From: Ptiloglossa arizonensis
Taxonomy: Eukaryota; Arthropoda; Insecta; Hymenoptera; Colletidae
Assembly (NCBI RefSeq): GCF_051014685.1
Contig: NW_027478385.1
Location: 6,696,001 to 6,760,000 of the forward strand
Direction: 5' to 3'
DNA length: 64,000 nt
Part shown: positions 51,275 through 62,227 of the stretch, piece by piece
Numbering within the stretch: position 1 is the stretch's first letter
Layout of the letters: the number at the start of each line of letters is the position of its first letter
Notes under the pieces: generated by a model
Database searches by the model: none
What the model saw: the letters and a program-made list of their open reading frames with translations, nothing else
What the model was told of the DNA's origin: nothing
Program-made: the position numbers and the translations under genes

Positions 51275-53417
51275 CAATCCGTTCGCGAGATATGGGAGTT
51301 TGAAGCTAAGAAATGGTTGAGAAGAGAACAAATTTTTCGCTATTCTACTGCTCCAAACGCTTAACCAGAATGGCCCAGGGAAAAAATACACATACCGTTG
51401 TAATCGGACGAGTTTCTACTTTCAGTTACAATAGGAATTTTTGGGTTAGGTCAATCCGTTCGCGAGATATGGGACTTTGAATCTAAGAAATGGTTGACAA
51501 GACAACAAATTTTTCGCACTTCAGCTGCTCCAATCGCCTAATCAGAACGGCCTAGGGGAAAAATACACGTACCGTTGTAATCGGGCGAGTTTCTAGTTTC
51601 AAATGCAATAGGAATTTTTGTGTTATGCCAATCCGTTCGAGAGATATGGGAGTTTGAAGACAAGAAATGGTTGAGAAGGCAAAAAATTTTTCGCAATTCT
51701 GCTGCACCGAACGCTTAACCAGAATGGCCTAGCGAAAAAATACACATACGGTTGTAATCGGGCAAGTTTCTACTTTCATACGCAGCAGGAATTTTTGGGT
51801 TTGGTCAATCCGTTCGCGAGATATGGGACTTTGACGCTAAGAAATGGTTGAGAAGACAACAAGTTTTTCGCAATTCTGCTGCTCCAAACGCTTAAGCTGA
51901 GTGGGCTGGTGATAAAATACCCATACCGTTGTAATCGGACGAGTTTCTACTTTCAGTTACAATAGGAATTTTTTGGTTAGGTCAATCCGTTCGCGAGATG
52001 TGGGACTTTGAAGATAAGAAATGGTTGACAGGACAACAAATTTTTCGCACTTCTGCTGCTCCAATCGCTTAACCAGAATGGCCTAGGGGAAAAATACACG
52101 TACCGTTGTAATCGGGCGAGTTTCTAGTTTCAAATGCAATAGGAATTTTTGTGTTATGCCAATCCGTTCGTGAGATATGGGAGTTTGAAGACAAGAAATT
52201 GTTGAGAAGGCAAAAAATTTTTCGCAATTCTGCTGCACCGAACGCTTAACCAGAATGGCCTAGCGAAAAAATACACATACCGTTGTAATCGGGCGAGTTG
52301 CTACTTTCAGATGCAACAGGAATTTTTGGGTTAGGTCAATCCGTTCGCGAGATATGGGATTTTGAAACTAAGAAATGGTTGAGAAGACAACAAATTTTTC
52401 GCAATTCTGCTGCTCCAAACGCTTAACCAGAATGGCCCAGGGAAAAAATACACATACCGTTGTAACCGGGCGAGTTTTTAATTTCAGATGCAATAGGAAT
52501 TTTTGGGTTAGGTCAATCCGTTCGCGAGATATGGGACATTGAAGCTAAGAAATTATTGAGAAGACAACAAATCTTTCGCACTTCTGCTGCTCCAAACGCT
52601 TAACCAGAATGGCCTAGGGAAAAAATACCCGTACCTTTGTAATCGGACGAGTTTCTACTTTCAGTTACAATACGAATTTTTGGGTTAGGTCAATCCGTTC
52701 GCGAGATATGGGACTTTGAATATAAGAAATGGTTGACAAGACAACAAATTTTTCGCACTTCTGCTGCTCCAATCGCTTAACCAGAATGGCCTAGGGGGAA
52801 AAAAAAACGTACCGTTGTAATCGCGCGAGTTTCTACTTTTAGATGCAATAGGAATTTCTGGGTTAGGTCAATCCGTTCGCGAGATATGGGAGTTTGAAAC
52901 CAAGAAATGTTTGGGAAGGCAAAAAATTTTTCGCAATTCTGCTGTACCAAACGCTTAACCAGAATGGCCTAGGGAAAAAATACACATACCGTTGTAATCG
53001 GGCGAGTATCTACTTTCAGATGCAATAGGAATTTTTGGGTTAGGTCAATCCGTTCGCGAGATATGGGACATTGAAGCTAAGAAATGGTTGACATGACAAC
53101 AAATTTTTCGCACTTCTGCTGCTCCAATCGCTTAACCAGAATGGCCTAGGGAAAAAATACACATACCGTTGTAATCGGGCGAGTTTCTACTTTCAGATGC
53201 AATAGGAATTTTTGGGTTTGGTCAATCCGTTCGCGAGATATGAGAGTTTGAAGCTAAGAAATGGTTGAGAAGAGAACAAATTTTTCGCAATTCTGCTGCT
53301 ACAAACGCTCAACCAGAATGGCATGGGAAAAAATACACATACCGTTGTTATCGGGCGAGTTTCTACTTTCAAATGCAATAGGAGTTTTTGGGTTAGGTCA
53401 ATCCGTTCGCGAGATAT
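51275..53417 (+). repeat. Segment P' (copy of 44196-46338)
   Basis: This is the second copy of segment P. It ends where 46339 goes on as tcggagtttgaagac and this copy goes on as gggagttcgaagcc. Its position upstream of Q' mirrors P upstream of Q, but with 2,835 bp between P' and Q' starts instead of 4,604 bp. The difference of 1,769 bp is ten monomers minus one base. Confidence 0.78.
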
Positions 53418-53581
53418 GGGAGTTCGAAGCCAAGAAATATTTGGGAAGGCAAACAATTTTTCGCAATTCTGCTGCTCCAAACTCTTAGCCAGAATGGCCT
53501 AGGGAAAAAATACACATACCGTTGTAATCGGGCGAGTTTCTACTTTCAGGTGCGATAGGAATTTTTGGGTTAGGTCAATCT

Positions 53582-53598
53582 GTTCGCGACATACGGGA
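53582..53598 (+). promoter_or_regulatory. Second exact CENP-B box core match
   Basis: This is the same 17-mer as at 44025-44041, with all nine core positions present. It lies in a homologous monomer (offset 9,557 bp, 54 monomers minus 1), so the two are copies of one variant rather than independent origins. It is followed by the same gagtttgaagc context as every other monomer. Confidence 0.45.
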
Positions 53599-54109
53599 GT
53601 TTGAAGCTAAGAAATGGTTGAGAAGAGAACAAATTTTTCGCTATTCTGCTGCTCCAAACGCTTAACCAGAATGGCCTAGGGAAAAAATACACATACCGTT
53701 GTAATCGGACGAGTTTCTACTTTCAGTTACAATAGGAATTTTTGGGTTAGGTCAATCCGTTCGAGAGATATGGGACTTTGAATCTAAGAAATGGTTGACA
53801 ACACAACAAATTTTTGGCACTTCAGCTGCTCCAATCGCCTAATCAGAACGGCCTAGGGGAAAAATACACTTACCGTTGTAATCGGACGAGTTTCTACTAT
53901 CAAATGCAATAGGAATTTTTGGGTTAGGCCAATCCGTTCGCGAGATATCGGAGTTTGAAGAAAAGAAATGTTTGAGAAGGCAAAAAATTTTTCGCAATTC
54001 TGCAGCTCCAAACGCTTAACCAGAATGGCCCAGGGAAAAAATACACATACCGTTGTAATCGGGCGAGTCTCTACTTTCAGATGCAATAGGAATTTTTTGG
54101 TTAGGTCAA

Positions 54110-55895
54110 TCCGTTCGCGAGATATGGGACATTGAAGCTAAGAAATTATTGAGAAGACAACAAATCTTTCGCACTTCTGCTGCTCCAAACGCTTAACCAG
54201 AATGGCCTAGGGAAAAAATACCCATACCTTTGTAATCGGACGAGTTTCTACTTTCAGTTACAATACGAATTTTTGGGTTAGGTCAATCCGTTCGCGAGAT
54301 ATGGGACTTTGAATATAAGAAATGGTTGACAAGACAACAAATTTTTCGCACTTCTGCTGCTCCAATCGCTTAACCAGAATGGCCTAGGGGGAAAAAAAAC
54401 GTACCGTTGTAATCGCGCGAGTTTCTACTTTCAAATGCAATAGGAATTTTTTAGTTATGTCAATCCGTTCGTGAGATATGGGAGTTCGAAGCCAAGAAAT
54501 ATTTGGGAAGGCAAACAATTTTTCGCAATTCGGCTGCTCCAAACGCTTAACCAGAATGGCCTAGAGAAAAAATACACGTACCGTTGTAATCGGGCGAGTT
54601 TCTACTTTCAAATGCAATAGGAATTTTTGAGTTTGGTCAATCCGTTCGCGAGATATGGGAGTTTGAAGCTAAGAAATGGTTGAGAAGAGAACAAATTTTT
54701 CGCTATTCTGCTGCTCCAAACGCTCAACCAGAATGGCCTAGGGAAAAAATACACATACCGTTGTAATCGGACGAGTTTCTACTTTCAGTTACAATAGGAA
54801 TTTTTGGGTTAGGTCAATCCGTTCGCGAGATATGGGACTTTGAATCTAAGAAATGGTTGACAAGACAACAATTTTTTCGCACTTCAGCTGCTCCAATCGC
54901 CTAATCAGAACGGCCTAGGGGAAAAATACACGTACCGTTGTAATCGGGCGAGTTTCTACTATCAAATCCAATAGGAATATGTGGGTTAGGCCAATCCGTT
55001 CGCGAGATATGAGAGTTTGAAGCTAAGAAATGGTTGAGAAGAGAACAAATTTTTCGCAATTCTGCTGCTCCAAACGCTTAACCAGAATGGCCTAGGGAAA
55101 AAATACACATACCGTTGTAATCGGGCGAGTTTCTACTTTCATACGCAGCAGGAATTTTTGGGTTTGGTCAATCCGTTCGCGAGATATGGGACTTTGAAGC
55201 TAAGAAATGGTTGAGAAGACAACAAATTTTTCGCAATTCTGCTGCTCCAAACGCTTAAGCTGAGTGGGCTGGGGATAAAATACCCATACCGTTGTAATCG
55301 GACGAGTTTCTAATTTCAGTTACAATAGCAATTTTTGGGTTAGGTCAATCCGTTCGCGAGATGTGGGACTTTGAAGATAAGAAATGGTTGACAGGACAAC
55401 AAATTTTTCGCACTTCTGCTGCTCCAATCGCTTAACCAGAATGGCCTAGGGGAAAAATACACGTACCGTTGTAATCGGGCGAGTTTCTACTTTCAAATGC
55501 CATAGGAATTTTTGTGTTATGTCAATCCGTTCGCGAGATATGGGAGTTCGAAGCCAAGAAATATTTGGGAAGACAAACAATATTTCGCAATTCTGCTGCT
55601 CCAAACTCTTAGCCAGAATGGCCTAGGGAAAAAATACACGTACCGTTGTAATCGGGCGAGTTTCTACTTTCAAATGCAATAGGAATTTTTGAGTTAGGTC
55701 AATCCGTTCGCGAGATATGGGAGTTTGAAGCTAAGAAATGGTTGAGAAGAGAACAAATTTTTCGCTATTCTGCTGCTCCAAACGCTTAACCAGAATGGCC
55801 CAGGGAAAAAATACACATACCGTTGTAATCGGACGAGTTTCTACTTTCAGTTACAATAGGAATTTTTGGGTTAGGTCAATCCGTTCGCGAGATAT
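54110..55895 (+). repeat. Segment Q' (copy of 48800-50585)
   Basis: This is the second copy of Q. At its end the monomer reads gggactttgaatct where Q reads gggagtttgaagct (about 50586), marking the breakpoint. It passes directly into R', whereas in the first set R precedes Q, so the segment order differs between the two sets. Confidence 0.78.
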
Positions 55896-56790
55896 GGGAC
55901 TTTGAATCTAAGAAATGGTTGACAAGACAACAAATTTTTCGCACTTCTGCTGCTCCAATCGCTTAATCAGAACGGCCTAGGGGAAAAATACACATACGGT
56001 TGTAATCGGGCGAGTTTCTACTTTCATACGCAGCAGGAATTTTTGGGTTTGGTCAATCCGTTCGCGAGATATGGGACTTTGAAGCTAAGAAATGGTTGAG
56101 AAGACAACAAGTTTTTCGCAATTCTGCTGCTCCAAACGCTTAAGCTGAGTGGGCTGGGGATAAAATACCCATACCGTTGTAATCGGACGAGTTTCTACTT
56201 TCAGTTACAATAGGAATTTTTTGGTTAGGTCAATCCGTTCGCGAGATATGGGACTTTGAATCTAAGAAATGGTTGAGAAGGCAAAAAAATTTTCGCAATT
56301 CTGCTGCACCGAACGCTTAACCAGAATGGCCTAGCGAAAAAATACACATACCGTTGTAATCGGGCGAGTTGCCACTTTCAGATGCAACAGGAATTTTTGG
56401 GTTATGTCAATCCGTTCGCGAGATATGGGATTTTGAAACTAAGAAATGGTTGAGAAGACAACAAATTTTTCGCACTTCTGCTGCTCCAAACGCTTAACCA
56501 GAATGGCCCAGGGAAAAAATACACATACCGTTGTAACCGGGCGAGTTTTTAATTTCAGATGCAATAGGAATTTTTGGGTTAGGTCAATCCGTTCGCGAGA
56601 TATGGGACATTGAAGCTAAGAAATTATTGAGAAGACAACAAATCTTTCGCACTTCTGCTGCTCCAAACGCTTAACCAGAATGGCCTAGGGAAAAAATACC
56701 CATACCTTTGTAATCGGACGAGTTTCTACTTTCAGTTACAATACGAATTTTTGGGTTAGGTCAATCCGTTCGCGAGATATGGGACTTTGA
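55892..56790 (+). repeat. Segment R' with a one-monomer deletion
   Basis: This is a copy of segment R. Near 56250-56275 a monomer that begins as gggactttgaatct continues as ttgagaaggcaaaa, a hybrid of two types that are separate monomers in segment R. This is the signature of a single-monomer deletion by in-register unequal exchange. It joins directly onto the start of the region F repeat. Confidence 0.72.
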
Positions 56791-58051
56791 ATCTAAGAAA
56801 TGGTTGACAAGACAACAAATTTTTCGCACTTCTGCTGCTCCAATCGCTTAATCAGAACGGCCTAGGGGAAAAATACACATACGGTTGTAATCGGGCGAGT
56901 TTCTACTTTCATACGCAGCAGGAATTTTTGGGTTTGGTCAATCCGTTCGCGAGATATGGAACATTGAAGCTAAGAAATTGTTGAGAAGACAACAAATCTT
57001 TCGCACTTCTGCTGCTCCAAACGCTTAACCAGAATGGCCTAGGGAAAAAATACCCATACCTTTGTAATCGGACGAGTTTCTACTTTCAGTTACAATAGGA
57101 ATTTTTGGGTTAGGTCAATCCGTTCGCGAGATATGGGAGTTTGAAGACAAGAAATGGTTGAGAAGGCAAAAAACTTTTCGCAATTCTGCTGCTCCAAATG
57201 CTTAGCCAGAATGGGCTAGGGAAAAAATACACATACCGTTGTAATCGGGCGAGTTTCTACTTTCAGATGCAACAGGAATTTTTGGGTTAGGTCAATCCGT
57301 TCGCGAGATATGGGAGTTTGAAGCTAAGAACTGGTTGAGAAGACAACAAATTTTTCGCACTTCTGCTGCTCCAAACGCTTAACCAGAATGGCCCAGGGAA
57401 AAAATACACATACCGTTGTAATCGGGCGAGTTTCTGCTTTCAGATGCAATAGGAATTTTTGGGTTAGGTCAATCCGTTCGCGAGATATGGGACATTGAAG
57501 CTAAGAAATGGTTGAGAAGACAACAAATTTTTCGCACTTCTGCTGCTCCAAACGCTTAACCAGAATGGCCTAGGGGAAAAATACACACACCGTTGTAATC
57601 GGGCGAGCTTCTACTTTCAAATGCAATAGGAATTTTTGGGTTAGGTAAATCCGTTCGCGAGATATGAGAGTTTGAAGCTAAGAAATGGATGAGAAGAGAA
57701 CAAATTTTTCGCAATTCTGCTGCTCCAAACGCTTAACCAGAATGGCATGGGAAAAAATACACATACCGTTGTTATCGGGCGAGTTTCTACTTTCAAATGC
57801 AATAGGAATTTTTGGGTTAGGTCAATCCGTTCGCGAGATATGGGAGTTTGAAGCTAAGAAATGGTTGAGAAGAGAACAAATTTTTCGCAATTCTGCTGCT
57901 CCAAACGCTTAACCAGAATGGCCAAGGGAAAAAATACACACACCTTTGTAGTCGGGCGAGTTTCTACTTTCAAATGCAATAGGAATTTTTGGGTTAGGTC
58001 AATTCGTTCGCGAGATATGGGACATTGAAGCTAAGAAATGGTTGAGAAGAC

Positions 58052-59211
58052 AACAAATTTTTCGCACTTCTGCTGCTCCAATCGCTTAACCAGAATGGCC
58101 TAGGGGAAAAATACACGTACCGTTGTAATTGGGCGAGTTTCTACTTTCAGATGCAACAGGAATTTTTGGGTTAGGTCAATCCGTTCGCGAGATATGGGAG
58201 TTTGAAGCTAAGAACTGGTTGAGAAGACAACAAATTTTTCGCACTTCTGCTGCTCCAAACCCTTAACCAGAATGGCCCAGGGAAAAAATGCACATACCGT
58301 TGTAATCGGGCGAGCTTCTGCTTTCAGATGCAATAGGAATTTTTGGGTTAGGTCAATCCGTTCGCGAGATATGGGACATTGAAGCTAAGAAATGGTTGAG
58401 AAGACAACAAATTTTTCGCACTTCTGCTGCTCCAATCGCTTAATCAGAACGGCCTAGGGGAAAAATACACATACGGTTGTAATCGGGCGAGTTTCTACTT
58501 TCAAATGCAATAGGAATTTTTGGGTTTGGTCAATCCGTTCGCGAGATATGAGAGTTTGAAGCTAAGAAATGGTTGAGAAGACAACAAGTTTTTCGCAATT
58601 CTGCTGCTCCAAACGCTTAAGCTGAGTGGGCTGGGTATAAAATACCCATACCGTTGTAATCGGACGAGTTTTTACTTTCAGTTACAATAGGAATTTTTTG
58701 GTTAGGTCAATCCGTTCGCGTTATGTGGGACTTTGAAGATAAGAAATGGTTGACAGGACAACAAATTTTTCGCACTTCTGCTGCTCCAATCGCTTAACCA
58801 GAATGGCCTAGGGGAAAAATACACGTACCGTTGTAATTGGGCGAGTTTCTACTTTCAGATGCAACAGGAATTTTTGGGTTAGGTCAATCCGTTCGCGAGA
58901 TATGGGAGTTTGAAGCTAAGAACTGGTTGAGAAGACAACAAATTTTTCGCACTTCTGCTGCTCCAAACCCTTAACCAGAATGGCCCAGGGAAAAAATGCA
59001 CATACCGTTGTAATCGGGCGAGCTTCTGCTTTCAGATGCAATAGGAATTTTTGGGTTAGGTCAATCCGTTCGCGAGATATGGGACATTGAAGCTAAGAAA
59101 TGGTTGAGAAGACAACAAATTTTTCGCACTTCTGCTGCTCCAATCGCTTAATCAGAACGGCCTAGGGGAAAAATACACATACGGTTGTAATCGGGCGAGT
59201 TTCTACTTTCA
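58052..59211 (+). repeat. Four-monomer (708-bp) spaced duplication
   Basis: About 58052-58503 and 58760-59211 match at 708 bp (4 x 177). They share gtaattggg, aactgg (58215 and 58923), ccaaaccctt and aaaaaatgcac. The two agtgggctgg monomers nearby (58625 and 59333) have the same 708-bp spacing. The blocks diverge on the right at ctttcaaatgc against ctttcatacgc. Confidence 0.75.
58633..58647. other. Short perfect hairpin with TATA-like core in one monomer
   Basis: The sequence gggtataaaataccc has a 6-bp perfect stem (gggtat/ataccc) around an AAA loop and contains TATAAAAT. The other members of this monomer subfamily read ggggataaaataccc or gtgataaaataccc and lack the full stem. It is probably a chance substitution in one monomer. 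No transcript or regulated gene is nearby. Confidence 0.3.
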
Positions 59212-62200
59212 TACGCAGCAGGAATTTTTGGGTTTGGTCAATCCGTTCGCGAGATATGGGACTTTGAAGCTAAGAAATGGCTGAGAAGACAACAAGTTTT
59301 TCGCAATTCTGCTGCTCCAAACGCTTAAGCTGAGTGGGCTGGGGATAAAATACCCATACCGTTGTAATCGGACGAGTTTCTACTTTCAGTTACAATAGGA
59401 ATTTTTTGGTTAGGTCAATCCGTTCGCGAGATGTGGGACTTTGAAGATAAGAAATGGTTGACAGGACAACAAATTTTTCGCACTTCTGCTGCTCCAATCG
59501 CTTAACCAGAATGGCCTAGGGGAAAAATACACGTACCGTTGTAAGCGGGCGAGTTTCTAGTTTCAAATGCAATAGGAATTTTTGTGTTATGCCAATCCGT
59601 TCGTGAGATATGGGAGTTTGAAGACAAGAAATGGTTGAGAAGGCAAAAAATTTTTCGCAATTCTGCTGCACCGAACGCTTAACCAGAATGGCCTAGCGAA
59701 AAAATACACATACCGTTGTAATCGGGCGAGTTGCTACTTTCAGATGCAACAGGAATTTTTGGGTTAGGTCAATCCGTTCGCGAGATATGGGATTTTGAAA
59801 CTAAGAAATGGTTGAGAAGACAACAAATCTTTCGCACTTCTGCTGCTCCAAACGCTTAACCAGAATGGCCTAGGGAAAAAATACCCATACCTTTGTAATC
59901 GGACGAGTTTCTACTTTCAGTTACAATACGAATTTTTGGGTTAGGTCAATCCGTTCGCGAGATATCGGACTTTGAATCTAAGAAATGGTTGACAAGACAA
60001 CAAATTTTTCGCACTTCTGCTGCTCCAATCGCTTAATCAGAACGGCCTAGGGGAAAAATACACATACGGTTGTAATCGGGCGAGTTTCTACTTTCATACG
60101 CAGCAGGAATTTTTGGGTTTGGTCAATCCGTTCGCGAGATATGGAACATTGAAGCTAAGAAATTGTTGAGAAGACAACAAATCTTTCGCACTTCTGCTGC
60201 TCCAAACGCTTAACCAGAATGGCCTAGGGAAAAAATACCCATACCTTTGTAATCGGACGAGTTTCTACTTTCAGTTACAATAGGAATTTTTGGGTTAGGT
60301 CAATCCGTTCGCGAGATATGGGAGTTTGAAGACAAGAAATGGTTGAGAAGGCAAAAAACTTTTCGCAATTCTGCTGCTCCAAATGCTTAGCCAGAATGGG
60401 CTAGGGAAAAAATACACATACCGTTGTAATCGGGCGAGTTTCTGCTTTCAGATGCAATAGGAATTTTTGGGTTAGGTCAATCCGTTCGCGAGATATGGGA
60501 CATTGAAGCTAAGAAATGGTTGAGAAGACAACAAATTTTTCGCACTTCTGCTGCTCCAAACGCTTAACCAGAATGGCCTAGGGGAAAAATACACACACCG
60601 TTGTAATCGGGCGAGCTTCTACTTTCAAATGCAATAGGAATTTTTGGGTTAGGTAAATCCGTTCGCGAGATATGAGAGTTTGAAGCTAAGAAATGGTTGA
60701 GAAGAGAACAAATTTTTCGCAATTCTGCTGCTCCAAACGCTTAACCAGAATGGCATGGGAAAAAATACACATACCGTTGTTATCGGGCGAGTTTCTACTT
60801 TCAAATGCAATAGGAATTTTTGGGTTAGGTCAATCCGTTCGCGAGATATGGGAGTTTGAAGCTAAGAAATGGTTGAGAAGAGAACAAATTTTTCGCAATT
60901 CTGCTGCTCCAAACGCTTAACCAGAATGGCCTAGGGAAAAAATACACACACCTTTGTAGTCGGGCGAGTTTCTACTTTCAAATGCAATAGGAATTTTTGG
61001 GTTAGGTCAATTCGTTCGCGAGATATGGGACATTGAAGCTAAGAAATGGTTGAGAAGACAACAAATTTTTCGCACTTCTGCTGCTCCAATCGCTTAACCA
61101 GAATGGCCTAGGGGAAAAATACAGGTACCGTTGTAATTGGGCGAGTTTCTACTTTCAGATGCAACAGGAATTTTTGGGTTAGGTCAATCCGTTCGCGAGA
61201 TATGGGAGTTTGAAGCTAAGAACTGGTTGAGAAGACAACAAATTTTTCGCACTTCTGCTGCTCCAAACCCTTAACCAGAATGGCCCAGGGAAAAAATGCA
61301 CATACCGTTGTAATCGGGCGAGCTTCTGCTTTCAGATGCAATAGGAATTTTTGGGTTAGGTCAATCCGTTCGCGAGATATGGGACATTGGAGCTAAGAAA
61401 TGGTTGAGAAGACATCAAATTTTTCGCACTTCTGCTGCTCCAAACGCTTAACCAGAATGGCCTAGGGGAAAAATACACACACCGTTGTAATCGGCCGAGC
61501 TTCTACTTTCAAATGCAATAGGAATTTTTGGGTTAGGTCAATCCGTTCGCGAGATATGAGAGTTTGAAGCTAAGAAATGGTTGAGAAGAGTACAAACTTT
61601 TCGCAATTCTGCTGCTCCAAACGCTTAACCAGAATGGCATGGGACAAAATACACATACCGTTGTTATCGGGCGAGTTTCTACTTTCAAATGCAAAAGGAA
61701 TTATTGGGTTAGGTCAATCCATTCGCGAGATATCGGAGTTTGAAGACAAAAAATGGTTGAGAAGCCAAAAAATTTTTCACAATTCTGCTGCTCCAAACGC
61801 TTAACCAGAATGGCATCGGGAAAAAATACCCATACCTTTGTAATCGGGCGAGTTTCTACTTTCAGTTACAATAGGAATTTTTGGGTTAGGTCAATCCGTT
61901 CGCGAGATATAGGACTTTGAATATAAGAAATGGTTGACAAGATAACAAATTTTTCGCACTTCTGCTGCTCCAATCGCTTAACCAGAATGGCCTAGGGGAA
62001 AAATACACGTACCGTTGTAATCGGGCGAGTTTCTACTTTCAAATGCAATAGGAATTTTTGTGTTATGTCAATCCGTTCGCGAGATATGGGAGTTCGAAGC
62101 CAAGAAATATTTGGGAAGGCAATCAATTTTTCGCAATTCTGCTGCTCCAAACTCTTAGCCAGAATGGCCTAGGGAAAAAATACACATACCGTTGTAATCG

Positions 62201-62227
62201 GGCGAGTTTCTACTTTCAAATGCAACA

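Larger units (their letters stand above)
43692..56566 (+). repeat. Region E: diverged, rearranged satellite mosaic
   Basis: Monomers here vary more than in region D, and no single period runs through. Segments P (44196-46338), R (47927-49002) and Q (48800-50585) recur as P' (51275-53417), Q' (54110-55895) and R' (55892-56790). The intervening parts (46339-47926, 50585-51275, 53418-54110) are also satellite, including monomers related to the end of the region D unit at 47490-47900 and 53690-54090. Nothing but satellite is seen. Confidence 0.8.
56567..62227 (+). repeat. Region F 32-monomer repeat, copy 1 (5,661 bp)
   Basis: The markers gggaacattgaag (56961 and 62622), gacattgaagc followed by aaattattg (56606 and 62267) and aactggttgag (57331/62992 and 58215/63876) all give an offset of 5,661 bp (32 x 177 minus 3). 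The unit is internally repetitive. About 57560-58338 recurs at 60568-61346 (offset 3,008, 17 monomers minus 1), and about 56730-57180 recurs at 59915-60365 (offset 3,185). The change in offset means the inner copy lacks the monomer around 57331. Confidence 0.8.
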
